A stretch of DNA of 64,000 nt from Nocardia grenadensis NBRC 108939 (GTDB lineage Bacteria; Actinomycetota; Actinomycetes; Mycobacteriales; Mycobacteriaceae): the NCBI RefSeq assembly GCF_001613445.1, contig NZ_BDCJ01000006.1, positions 186,001 through 250,000 of the forward strand, in the 5' to 3' direction. This document shows, in pieces, positions 41,042-48,452 of this stretch. The notes beneath the pieces were generated by a model that saw nothing but the letters and a program-made list of their open reading frames with translations, had not been told where the DNA came from and did no database searches. Each line of letters starts with the position of its first letter. The first letter of the stretch is position 1. The position numbers were made by a program, and so were the translations under genes.

Positions 41042-41590
41042 TCAGTTCTCCGGTTCGGGCTCGGAGCGATTCCAGGCCAGGATCATCGCGGGGGCGCAGC
41101 CGCCGGCGAGCAGGGTCGCCAGGACCATCACCCCGCCGGCGTAGGCGGTGCGGAAGGCGTCCGCTTCGGGGAACAGTGCCCCGCTCCAGACGAGATACAT
41201 CAGCGGCAACACTGTCAGGCCCTGGGTGACGGACAGACCGAACGACCGGGCCTTCTCACGCTGGGCGAACTCCATCTCGTCCAGCGTTTCGGCCGGTGCG
41301 TTGTCCTGGGCCTGCGAGACGATCCGCAGCATCGTCCAGGACGGCAGGAAGACCAGGGCGCTGAGTCCGGCGAACAGTGCGGCCCACGCCAACCCGAACG
41401 CGCAGAGCACGCCGGTGACGAAGAGCGCGGCGAGCGCGGCGATCACCAGCACCACCAGGGCGCGGCGACGCGGGGTGGTACGCCAGCCCGGCAGCATCCC
41501 GGCGATCTGCTTCTTCCGGACGAGCCAGCGCCGTACGCGGTAGGCCTGGTATCGGTCGAGCAGAGTGGTCGGTTCGGTGGCGGCGGTCAT
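41042..41590 (-). CDS. membrane protein of an XRE-regulated pair
   Basis: A 182-residue integral membrane protein with four predicted helices (two around residues 45-90 and two around 124-170), a basic N-terminal region with RYQAYRVRRWLVRKKQ and a cytoplasmic loop containing EFAQREKARSFG. Its ATG overlaps the stop of the upstream XRE gene by 4 nt, so the pair is one unit. Similar HTH-plus-membrane pairs are common in Gram-positive bacteria, but no function can be assigned. Confidence 0.75.
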   Translation of the reverse strand: MTAATEPTTLLDRYQAYRVRRWLVRKKQIAGMLPGWRTTPRRRALVVLVIAALAALFVTGVLCAFGLAWAALFAGLSALVFLPSWTMLRIVSQAQDNAPAETLDEMEFAQREKARSFGLSVTQGLTVLPLMYLVWSGALFPEADAFRTAYAGGVMVLATLLAGGCAPAMILAWNRSEPEPEN

Positions 41591-41865
41591 GGCTGCTGTC
41601 CTTTCTCGCGGGAGTACACCTCGGCCGATAAGGGGGTGAATTCGGTTCGGGAGAACACCGCCTCCACCGGCAGCCGGAACACCTCGCATATCCGCAGGGC
41701 GAGGTCCAGGCTCGGGTAGTGGTTGCCGCGTTCGAGCGCGCCGATTGTCTGGGGGTTGACGTTCACCGCGTCGGCCAGGGCCGCACGCGACATGCGGTGT
41801 TCGGCCCGCAGTACTGCGATCCGGTTGAAGATCGGTAGTGTTTCCCCGCGCCTTACTGGGCTCAC
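41587..41865 (-). CDS. small XRE-family HTH regulator
   Basis: A 92-residue regulator: HTH_3 domain at about residues 11-65 with MSRAALADAVNVNPQTIGALERGNHYPSLDLALRIC, and a short C-terminal tail. Size and form match the YozG/Cro group that controls an adjacent membrane-protein gene. GTG 41865 is preferred over a longer reading because a perfect -35 (TTGACA) and a spaced -10 lie just upstream, predicting a leaderless transcript. Confidence 0.88.
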   Translation of the reverse strand: MSPVRRGETLPIFNRIAVLRAEHRMSRAALADAVNVNPQTIGALERGNHYPSLDLALRICEVFRLPVEAVFSRTEFTPLSAEVYSREKGQQP

Positions 41866-41901
41866 GCAATGAAGTGTTGTAAAAACACAACGATATGTCA
41901 A
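41866..41901 (-). promoter_or_regulatory. XRE-module promoter with embedded operator-like palindrome
   Basis: On the minus strand TTGACA (41901-41896), a 17-nt spacer, AACACT (41878-41873) and 7 nt precede GTG 41865. Inside the spacer and touching the -10 is GTTGT-N6-ACAAC (41891-41887 with 41880-41876), well placed for autorepression by the XRE protein. Confidence 0.6.
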
Positions 41902-41982
41902 GTGGATCTGTAGCCGGGTGGTCGATGGACACGGGCCGGCCGTTCGTTGACCTGCCGCCCAAGCGCTTCTACCGTCGAGGCG

Positions 41983-42840
41983 GTGACCACTAGACGTGAG
42001 ACCGGTGTAGTTCCTCCGATCGTGTTGAACGACGGGAGCTTGATCCCACAGCTCGGTTTCGGGGTGTTCCAGGTTCCGGCCGACCAGGTGTTCGACACTG
42101 TCACCGCCGCGCTGAACGCGGGTTACCGCAGTATCGACACCGCGGCGATCTACGAGAACGAAGAGGGCACGGGGCGTGCCATCCGGCAGTTCGGCCTACC
42201 CCGCGACGAGGTCTTCGTCACCACGAAACTCTGGAACGCCGACCAGGGCTACGACTCCGCGCTGCGGGCGTTCGACGCCAGCATGCAGCGGCTCGGGCTC
42301 GACTACCTCGACCTGTATCTCATCCACTGGCCCGTGCCCGCCGCGAACCGTTTCGTGGACACCTTCCGCGCGTTCCAGCGTTTGAAGGCCGACGGCCGGG
42401 TCCGTTCCATCGGGGTCTCCAATTTCCGGATCCCCGACCTGGAGCGGCTCATCGCCGAGACCGGGGAAACGCCCTCGGTGAACCAGATCGAGTTGCACCC
42501 CCGGCTGACCCAGCCCGAACTGCGCGAGTACCACGCCGAGCACGCCATCGCCACGGAGGCGTGGAGCCCGCTCGGCCAGGGCGCCGTCCTCGACGATCCG
42601 GTGATCACCCGGATCGCCGATGAGGTCGACCGCACGCCGGCGCAGGTGATCATTCGCTGGCATCTGCAACTCGGCAATGTGGTGATCCCGAAATCGGTGA
42701 CCCCGGCCCGGATCGTGGAGAACTTCGACATTCTCGGGTTCGAGTTGTCGGCCGATCAGGTGGCGGCGATCTCCGCGCTGAACTCCGGGAAGCGCACCGG
42801 CGCCGACCCGGAAACCTTCGCTTTCGGCCTGGAGAACTGA
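41983..42840 (+). CDS. aldo/keto reductase (DkgA-like)
   Basis: A 285-residue NADPH-dependent TIM-barrel oxidoreductase. The catalytic tetrad is visible: Asp and Tyr in SIDTAAIYENE, Lys in VTTKLWN and His in YLIHWPVP. The C-terminal coenzyme loop VVIPKSVTPARIVENFDI is typical of the 2,5-diketo-gluconate reductase group, which also reduces methylglyoxal and other aldehydes. GTG 41983 is 117 bp from the divergent XRE start and has GAGGCGG immediately upstream. The physiological substrate is unknown. Confidence 0.93.
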   Translation: MTTRRETGVVPPIVLNDGSLIPQLGFGVFQVPADQVFDTVTAALNAGYRSIDTAAIYENEEGTGRAIRQFGLPRDEVFVTTKLWNADQGYDSALRAFDASMQRLGLDYLDLYLIHWPVPAANRFVDTFRAFQRLKADGRVRSIGVSNFRIPDLERLIAETGETPSVNQIELHPRLTQPELREYHAEHAIATEAWSPLGQGAVLDDPVITRIADEVDRTPAQVIIRWHLQLGNVVIPKSVTPARIVENFDILGFELSADQVAAISALNSGKRTGADPETFAFGLEN

Positions 42841-42854
42841 ACCCGACGCCGGTA

Positions 42855-42879
42855 GCCGCGCGGCCGACGGCCGCGCGGC
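42855..42879 (+). terminator. hairpin terminator after the aldo/keto reductase gene
   Basis: An 11-bp perfect stem (42855-42865 with 42869-42879) with a 3-nt loop starts 14 nt after the stop codon. It lacks a U-run. Confidence 0.65.
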
Positions 42880-42989
42880 CATGACCCGTGTCGGCTTCCC
42901 CGGACGAGTGACGCTCCTGTGGCAGAGTGGGCAGTAGCGCCTCGTTATCGGCGGTTGTATCGGTATTCGTTCCGCGGGGAAGGACACAC

Positions 42990-43715
42990 ATGCTCGGGGT
43001 CAGCCGTGACGGCGACGTCGTCACCATCGAACTACAGCGCGAGGAACGGCGTAACGCGCTGAACCTGGATCTGGTCACCCGGCTGCGGGAGGCGCTGTCC
43101 AATGCCCGCCTCGATTCCCGGGCGATCGTGATCACCGGTAGCGGCTCGGTGTTCAGCGCGGGCGCGGATCTCGACGGTGTGTACTCCACCGAGTTCCTCG
43201 ACGCCCTGCTGGACATGCTGCATGAGGTCGAGTCCATGCCGGTCCCGGTGATCGCGGCGCTGAACGGCCCGGCACTGGGCGCGGGCGTGCAATTGGCGAT
43301 GGCGGCGGATCTTCGGGTGATGGCCCAGGACTCCTATATCGCCATACCGGCGGCGAAACTGGGCATCTCGGTGGACCGCTGGACCACCCGCCGGCTGGTG
43401 ACGCTGGTCGGCGGCGGCCCCGCCCGGACGGTACTGCTCGGGGCCGAGCCGATCTCGGCCTCCGACGCCTACACCTTCGGTTTCGCGAACCGGCTCGGCA
43501 CGGTGGCCGACGCCCAGGGCTGGGCGAAAACCATTGCCGAGCTGGCGCCGTTGTCGCTGCGGCACCTGAAACTCGAACTCAACGACGACGGCACCCGGGA
43601 TCCGGCCAACCGCGAACAGCAGGCCGCGCTGGAGGCAGCATGGTCCAGCTCGGACGCGGAAGAGGGCAGGCAGGCCCGGCAGGAGAAGCGTCCCGCCAAG
43701 TTCGTGGGCAAATGA
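42990..43715 (+). CDS. echA6: EchA6-like crotonase-fold protein lacking catalytic Glu residues
   Basis: A 241-residue crotonase fold: VITGSGSVFSAGADLDGVY provides the oxyanion hole, and LNGPALGAGVQLAMAADLRV and IPAAKLGISVDRWTTRRL follow. Both acid/base Glu of true hydratases are replaced (Gln in GVQLAM, Ala in IPAAKLG), so hydratase activity is unlikely. The mycobacterial EchA6 is likewise non-catalytic and binds long-chain acyl-CoA, feeding mycolic acid synthesis. ATG 42990 has GGGGAAGGA 6 nt upstream. It is coupled by an ATGA overlap to the MBL-fold gene, as in mycobacteria. Confidence 0.92.
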   Translation: MLGVSRDGDVVTIELQREERRNALNLDLVTRLREALSNARLDSRAIVITGSGSVFSAGADLDGVYSTEFLDALLDMLHEVESMPVPVIAALNGPALGAGVQLAMAADLRVMAQDSYIAIPAAKLGISVDRWTTRRLVTLVGGGPARTVLLGAEPISASDAYTFGFANRLGTVADAQGWAKTIAELAPLSLRHLKLELNDDGTRDPANREQQAALEAAWSSSDAEEGRQARQEKRPAKFVGK

Positions 43716-44860
43716 TGAGGGCCCGCACTGCCGCCGCCGCGGCCGCCGGCCTGGCCGGAATGACCGTCTTCGGCTGGGTGGCCCGAGCCCTGGACGGACT
43801 GCCGGCCGCGCTCGGCGCGTCCGTGTCCGCCATCGCGCCCACCGCCACGGGCGCGCGCAGTTATCGCGACCGCCAATTCCACAACACCGAACCCGCGGCC
43901 CCGATCGTCGTGCGGGAGAACCCGACCGGCCTGTTGTCCATGGTGACCGGTATGCGCGCGGGCCGGCCGAAGGACGCGGTGCCGCTGGCCCGGCCCGAGC
44001 ATCCGGGTGTGGCGGCAGACCTCGCGGTGACCTGGTACGGGCATGCCAGCGCGCTGATCGAGATCGACGGGTACCGGGTGCTCACCGACCCGGTGTGGAG
44101 CGAGCGCGTCTCGCCCTCCCGGCTGGTCGGTCCGTCCCGCATCCATCCTGTCCCGGTCGCGCTGGAGAAGTTGCCGCAGGTGGACGCGGTGGTCATCTCA
44201 CACGATCACTACGACCACCTGGACGCAGATACCATCGCCACGCTGGTCCGCACCCAGCAGTCGGTTTTCGTGGTGCCGATCGGGGTCGGTGCGCATCTGC
44301 GGCACTGGGGCGTGCCGGAGGCCCGGATCGTCGAATTGGACTGGAATTGCTCGTATTCGCTGTCCACGGCCGACGGCGACCGTCCCGAACTCACCATCGT
44401 CTGTGCCGAGGCCCGGCATTTCTCGGGTCGCGGACTGGTCCGCAACACCACCCTCTGGGCGGGTTGGGCGCTCGTCGGGCCGAAACATCGCGCCTACTTC
44501 GGCGGGGACACGGGATTCACCAAAGCGTTCGCGGCCACGGGCGCGCAGTGGGGTCCGTTCGATCTGACCCTGCTGCCGATCGGCGCCTACGACCCGCACT
44601 GGGCCGATATCCACATGAATCCGGAGGAGGCGGTGCGCGCGCACGCCGATCTGTGCCTCGGTGAACCGGAGCACGGCGTTCTGGTGCCGATCCACTGGGC
44701 GACGTTCAACCTCGCGCCCCATCCCTGGGCCGAACCGGTCCGCCGGCTGGTGGACGCGGCCGCGGCGGCGGATACCGAGATCGCGGTACCGGTGCCCGGG
44801 CAGCGGCTCGATCCGCGTGACCTCCCGCCGGAGCGCCGGTGGTGGGAAGATATGGAGTGA
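43712..44860 (+). CDS. MBL-fold metallohydrolase (NAPE-PLD/UlaG type, Rv0906-like)
   Basis: A 382-residue protein. The N-terminal 25 residues are hydrophobic, either a membrane anchor or signal. The metallo-beta-lactamase domain starts at VTWYGHASALIEIDGYRVLTDP and has the metal motif HDHYDHLD, later GRHFSGRG-like EARHFSGRGL, FGGDTGF and a final His in VPIHWATF. This arrangement resembles phospholipase D-type N-acyl-ethanolamine hydrolases. It is translationally coupled to echA6, which points to lipid metabolism at the membrane. The substrate is unproven. Confidence 0.9.
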   Translation: MMRARTAAAAAAGLAGMTVFGWVARALDGLPAALGASVSAIAPTATGARSYRDRQFHNTEPAAPIVVRENPTGLLSMVTGMRAGRPKDAVPLARPEHPGVAADLAVTWYGHASALIEIDGYRVLTDPVWSERVSPSRLVGPSRIHPVPVALEKLPQVDAVVISHDHYDHLDADTIATLVRTQQSVFVVPIGVGAHLRHWGVPEARIVELDWNCSYSLSTADGDRPELTIVCAEARHFSGRGLVRNTTLWAGWALVGPKHRAYFGGDTGFTKAFAATGAQWGPFDLTLLPIGAYDPHWADIHMNPEEAVRAHADLCLGEPEHGVLVPIHWATFNLAPHPWAEPVRRLVDAAAAADTEIAVPVPGQRLDPRDLPPERRWWEDME

Positions 44861-44894
44861 ACACTTCCGCACAGTGACAGGGAAGGAATCGGCT

Positions 44895-45137
44895 ATGAGC
44901 TTGATGGAAAACCTGAAGAACCTGGTCGGCAAGGGGCAGGAGACAGCTGCCAAGAACTCGGACAAGATCAACCAGGCGGTCGACAAGGCCGGGGATTTCC
45001 TCGATCAGAAGACCAAGGGGAAGTACTCGGACAAGATCCAGAAGGGTAAGGAAGCCGCCCACAAGGTGGTTCCGACGGAACATCCGGACGGTGGCCCGGG
45101 CCGGCCCGGCGGACCGGGCCCGGAACCGCGTCCGTGA
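44895..45137 (+). CDS. MT0933-type antitoxin-like small protein (copy 1)
   Basis: An 80-residue, very charged helical protein: repeated Lys/Asp patterns NSDKINQAVDKAGDFLDQKT and KGKYSDKIQKGKEAAHKV, then a Pro/Gly tail. It fits the MT0933_antitox family (Rv0909 in M. tuberculosis), whose partner there is an adjacent SRPBCC-type toxin; no such gene follows here. A GGAAGGAAT ribosome-binding site precedes ATG 44895. A role as general stress protein rather than antitoxin is equally possible. Confidence 0.82.
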   Translation: MSLMENLKNLVGKGQETAAKNSDKINQAVDKAGDFLDQKTKGKYSDKIQKGKEAAHKVVPTEHPDGGPGRPGGPGPEPRP

Positions 45138-45187
45138 GGTACCGCACGGCGCCGAGCGGGGTTGTCCGCCCGCGGATGTGATCCGGG

Positions 45188-47410
45188 GTGCGCCGGAGTT
45201 TCGGAGGTGAGCCGGGACAGCCGGATATCGAGGTCCGGCTGAGCAACCCGGACAAAGTGCTGTATCCGGCGACCGGCACCACCAAAGGCGAAGTTCTCGA
45301 GTACTACTTCGAGATCGCCCCGGCCATGCTGCCGCATCTGGCGGGCCGGCCGGTCACTCGCAAACGCTGGCCCGACGGTGTCGGCGCGTCCTCCTTCTTC
45401 GAGAAGAATCTGGCCGCCGGCACCCCGTCCTGGGTGCCGCGCCGTACCCAGCGGCATTCCGGCCGCGCGGTGAGCTACCCGGTGATCTCCTCGCAGGCCG
45501 GGCTGGTCTGGCTGGGTCAGCAGGCCGCGCTGGAGATCCATGTGCCGCAGTGGCGCTTCGACGGTGACGAGCGCGGTCCGGCGACCCGGCTGGTGTTCGA
45601 TCTCGATCCCGGGCCGGGCGCGGGGCTGCCCGAATGCGCGCGGGTGGCGCTGGGCATCCGGGATATGGTCGGCGAGATCGGAATGCGCGCCTACCCGCTG
45701 ACCAGCGGCAGCAAAGGGATCCACCTCTACGTTCCGTTGGATCGCACGCTCAGTCCCGGTGGTGCGTCGACGGTGGCCAAACAGGTGGCGGAGAATTTGG
45801 AGAAACTGCTGCCCGATCTGGTGACGGCCACCATGGCGAAGAAGGTCCGCGCGGGCAAGGTGTTCCTGGACTGGAGCCAGAACAATCCGGCGAAGACCAC
45901 GATCGCGCCGTACTCGCTGCGCGGCCGGGAGGAACCGAACGTCGCGGCGCCGCGCAGCTGGGACGAGATAGCGGACCCGACGGCGCTGCGGCAGCTGCGT
46001 TTCGACGAGGTACTGCGCCGATACCGGTCCGACGGTGATCTGCTCGCCGGGCTGGACCCGCCGCTCGACGACGCCCTGACGAGGTACCGGTCCATGCGGG
46101 ACCCGGCCCGGACTCCCGAACCGGTACCCGCCGCACCGCCCCGGAGCGGCTCGGGGGATCGGTTCGTCGTCCACGAACACCACGCGCGCCGCCTGCACTG
46201 GGACGTGCGGCTCGAACGGGACGGAGTCCTGGTCTCATGGGCGGTGCCCAAAGGTCCGCCGGACAGCCCGAGCCAGAACCGGCTTGCCGTGCACACCGAG
46301 GACCATCCGCTCGAGTATCTGGATTTCCACGGCACGATCCCGTCCGGCGAGTACGGCGCGGGGGAGATGTCGGTATGGGACACCGGCACCTACTGGGCCG
46401 AGAAGTGGCGGGACGACGAGGTGATCGTGGTGCTGCGCGGGACCCGGCTGAACGGTCGGTACGCGTTGATCCGCACCGAGGGGGACCAGTGGCTCATGCA
46501 TCTGATGAAGGAGCAGCCGGCGCCCGTGGCCGGCCTCCCGCGCGGTCTGGCGCCCATGCTGGCCACCAGCGGTGATGTTTCGGTGCTACCGGAATCGGAA
46601 TGGGTGTTCGAGCGCAAATGGGACGGCTTCCGGCTCATCGTGGAGATCGAAGCGGGCGAGTTCCGGTTGCGCAGCCGGGCCGGCAACGATGTGACCGCGC
46701 AGTATCCGCAGTTCGCGAAGCTGGCCGCCGATCTGGACGGGCACCAGGTGGTGCTGGACGGGGAGATCATCGTCCGCGACCCGGACGGCGCGGTGAACGT
46801 CGCACTGCTGAAGGCGAATCCGCGGCGGGCGGAATTCGTGGCCTTCGATCTGCTCTATCTGGACGGCACCTCACTGCTGCGTAAACGCTACCGCGACCGC
46901 CGCCGGGTCCTGGAGGCACTCGCCGCGACCGCGCCCACCCTGCGGGTGCCGCCGCCGTACGCGGGCAGCGGTGCGGACGCCGTGCGGCAGAGCGAACTGG
47001 ACGGGGTGGAGGGGGTCGTCGCCAAGAAGGTCGATTCGGTGTATCTGCCCGGAACCCGCGGCCGGACGTGGGTGAAGCAGCGCAACTGGCGGACCCAGCA
47101 GGTGGTGGTCGGTGGAATGCGGCGCAGTCGCGCTCGTCCGTTCGCGTCACTGCTGGTGGGCATTCCCGCCGAGGACGGTCTGGTGTACGCGGGACGGGTG
47201 GGCACCGGATTCGGGGACGCGGGTATGCGCGAGTTGGCCATCCGGCTGCACCGGCTGGAACGCAAGACCAGCCCGTTCGTCAACGAGATGTCGGCCGACG
47301 AACGCCGCGACGCGATCTGGGTGACGCCGAAGGTGGAAGGCACTGTGCGCTACATGGATTGGACCGAGACCGGCCGGCTCTGGCATCCGGCGTGGCTGGG
47401 CGAACTGTGA
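45188..47410 (+). CDS. ligD: multifunctional NHEJ DNA ligase LigD
   Basis: A 740-residue three-domain enzyme in the mycobacterial order. Primase-polymerase domain (residues 1 to about 290, metal site FDLDPGPG, LTSGSKGIHLYVPL); 3'-phosphoesterase domain (about 325-450, HEHHARRLHWDVRLE and IPSGEYGAG); and ATP-dependent ligase domain (about 455-740, adenylated Lys477 in ERKWDGFR, EGVVAKK, WVKQRNW). It repairs double-strand breaks with Ku; no ku gene is in the window. GTG 45188 has only a weak upstream ribosome-binding sequence. It lies between two antitoxin-like genes in the same orientation. Confidence 0.96.
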   Translation: MRRSFGGEPGQPDIEVRLSNPDKVLYPATGTTKGEVLEYYFEIAPAMLPHLAGRPVTRKRWPDGVGASSFFEKNLAAGTPSWVPRRTQRHSGRAVSYPVISSQAGLVWLGQQAALEIHVPQWRFDGDERGPATRLVFDLDPGPGAGLPECARVALGIRDMVGEIGMRAYPLTSGSKGIHLYVPLDRTLSPGGASTVAKQVAENLEKLLPDLVTATMAKKVRAGKVFLDWSQNNPAKTTIAPYSLRGREEPNVAAPRSWDEIADPTALRQLRFDEVLRRYRSDGDLLAGLDPPLDDALTRYRSMRDPARTPEPVPAAPPRSGSGDRFVVHEHHARRLHWDVRLERDGVLVSWAVPKGPPDSPSQNRLAVHTEDHPLEYLDFHGTIPSGEYGAGEMSVWDTGTYWAEKWRDDEVIVVLRGTRLNGRYALIRTEGDQWLMHLMKEQPAPVAGLPRGLAPMLATSGDVSVLPESEWVFERKWDGFRLIVEIEAGEFRLRSRAGNDVTAQYPQFAKLAADLDGHQVVLDGEIIVRDPDGAVNVALLKANPRRAEFVAFDLLYLDGTSLLRKRYRDRRRVLEALAATAPTLRVPPPYAGSGADAVRQSELDGVEGVVAKKVDSVYLPGTRGRTWVKQRNWRTQQVVVGGMRRSRARPFASLLVGIPAEDGLVYAGRVGTGFGDAGMRELAIRLHRLERKTSPFVNEMSADERRDAIWVTPKVEGTVRYMDWTETGRLWHPAWLGEL

Positions 47411-47495
47411 GCGCCGTCGCCACCGGTGATGTCACCCCTGTGTCGAATCCGCTGGGTACTGTGATGTTCGAGCGAGTTCGAGCAAGGAGTACGAC

Positions 47496-47681
47496 ATGGA
47501 TTTCAAGGGTCTGGCGAACAAGGCATTGGGTCTGGCGCGCAAGAACGCCGACAAGGTCGACCCGCTGATCGAGAAGGTCGGCGACGCGGTGGACAAGAAG
47601 ACCGGCGGCAAATACGCGGGGCAGGTGGACAAGGCGCAGGAGGCGGCGCGGAAAGCGGTGCGCGACCAGAAGCAGAAGTAA
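47496..47681 (+). CDS. MT0933-type antitoxin-like small protein (copy 2)
   Basis: A 61-residue charged helical protein: NADKVDPLIEKVGDAVDKKT and GGKYAGQVDKAQEAARKAV match the MT0933_antitox consensus more closely than copy 1 does and lack the Pro/Gly tail. A GCAAGGAGTA ribosome-binding site is just upstream of ATG 47496. No toxin-like partner is adjacent: the next gene is a convergent transporter. It presumably arose by duplication with copy 1, on the other side of ligD. Confidence 0.82.
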   Translation: MDFKGLANKALGLARKNADKVDPLIEKVGDAVDKKTGGKYAGQVDKAQEAARKAVRDQKQK

Positions 47682-47717
47682 CCGTGGCCGGAACCGGCCT
47701 CTCGTGACTGTGCCCGG

Positions 47718-48452
47718 TCAGATCAGAAGTTCGGCGGTGAGCGCTCCGGCGCAGACCGCTACCACCACTACCAGGGCGAAGGCGTCGTTGCGGCCGGGGG
47801 CGGCCGGGCGGGCGGTGAGCTGTCCCGTCCCGCCCCGGGCGGTAATCGCTTCACCCAGTTCGCCGGCCCGCCGGGTGGATACCGCCATGGCGGCGGTGAG
47901 GATATCGATGACCGGGTCGGTGGTGCGGCGCAGCAGATCGGGTTTGGGGCGCAGGCGGCGGGCGGCGCGCAGGATACGGATCTCCTCGAGCAGCAGGGGG
48001 AGGCCGCGCAGGGTCAGCGCCACCACCACGGCCAGCTCGTCCACCGGTACCCGCAGGCGGCGCAGCGGCCGGCCGAGAGTGGCCAGGGCGGGAGCGATTT
48101 CGCTCATAGGTGTGGTCCAGGCGATGAGCATGGACGCGGCCACCAGGATCAGCCCGAACACGACCACCTGCGCGTAGCGCAGTACGGCGGCGCCACCGAC
48201 CGGCACATTGATCAGTGCGCCGAGCGCGATCAGCAGCCAGAACAGTAGCGGCAGGCGGGGCAGTACCCCCAGCGGCAGCCGGGCCACGAGTCCGATCGCG
48301 ATCAGGAACACGATCATGACGCCGAGGATCGGCCAGCTCGGCAGGATCATCAGCAGCAGGCTGATCAGGAACGCGGCGATCATCTTGGTTCCGGCCCACA
48401 GGTTGTGGACCGGGCTGGCCACCGGGACCCGGCGCAGCAGGACGGTGCTCAT
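47718..48452 (-). CDS. ecfT: ECF transporter T component (EcfT)
   Basis: A 244-residue integral membrane protein with about five to six helices. The EcfT signature is present in the cytoplasmic coupling region: LTLRGLPLLLEEIRILRAARRLR and further RRAGELGEAITARG. It transmits ATP hydrolysis from the ATPase to the substrate-binding subunit. Its ATG 48452 overlaps the stop of the upstream ATPase gene by 4 nt. It resembles Rv2325c. The transported vitamin or metal is unknown. Confidence 0.9.
   Translation of the reverse strand: MSTVLLRRVPVASPVHNLWAGTKMIAAFLISLLLMILPSWPILGVMIVFLIAIGLVARLPLGVLPRLPLLFWLLIALGALINVPVGGAAVLRYAQVVVFGLILVAASMLIAWTTPMSEIAPALATLGRPLRRLRVPVDELAVVVALTLRGLPLLLEEIRILRAARRLRPKPDLLRRTTDPVIDILTAAMAVSTRRAGELGEAITARGGTGQLTARPAAPGRNDAFALVVVVAVCAGALTAELLI

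Noticed and set aside
44895..45137. Reading the small charged proteins beside ligD as CsbD stress proteins
   Set aside because: The KxxGGKY-type pattern and Asp/Lys heptads fit the MT0933 family better, though the two are easily confused at this length.
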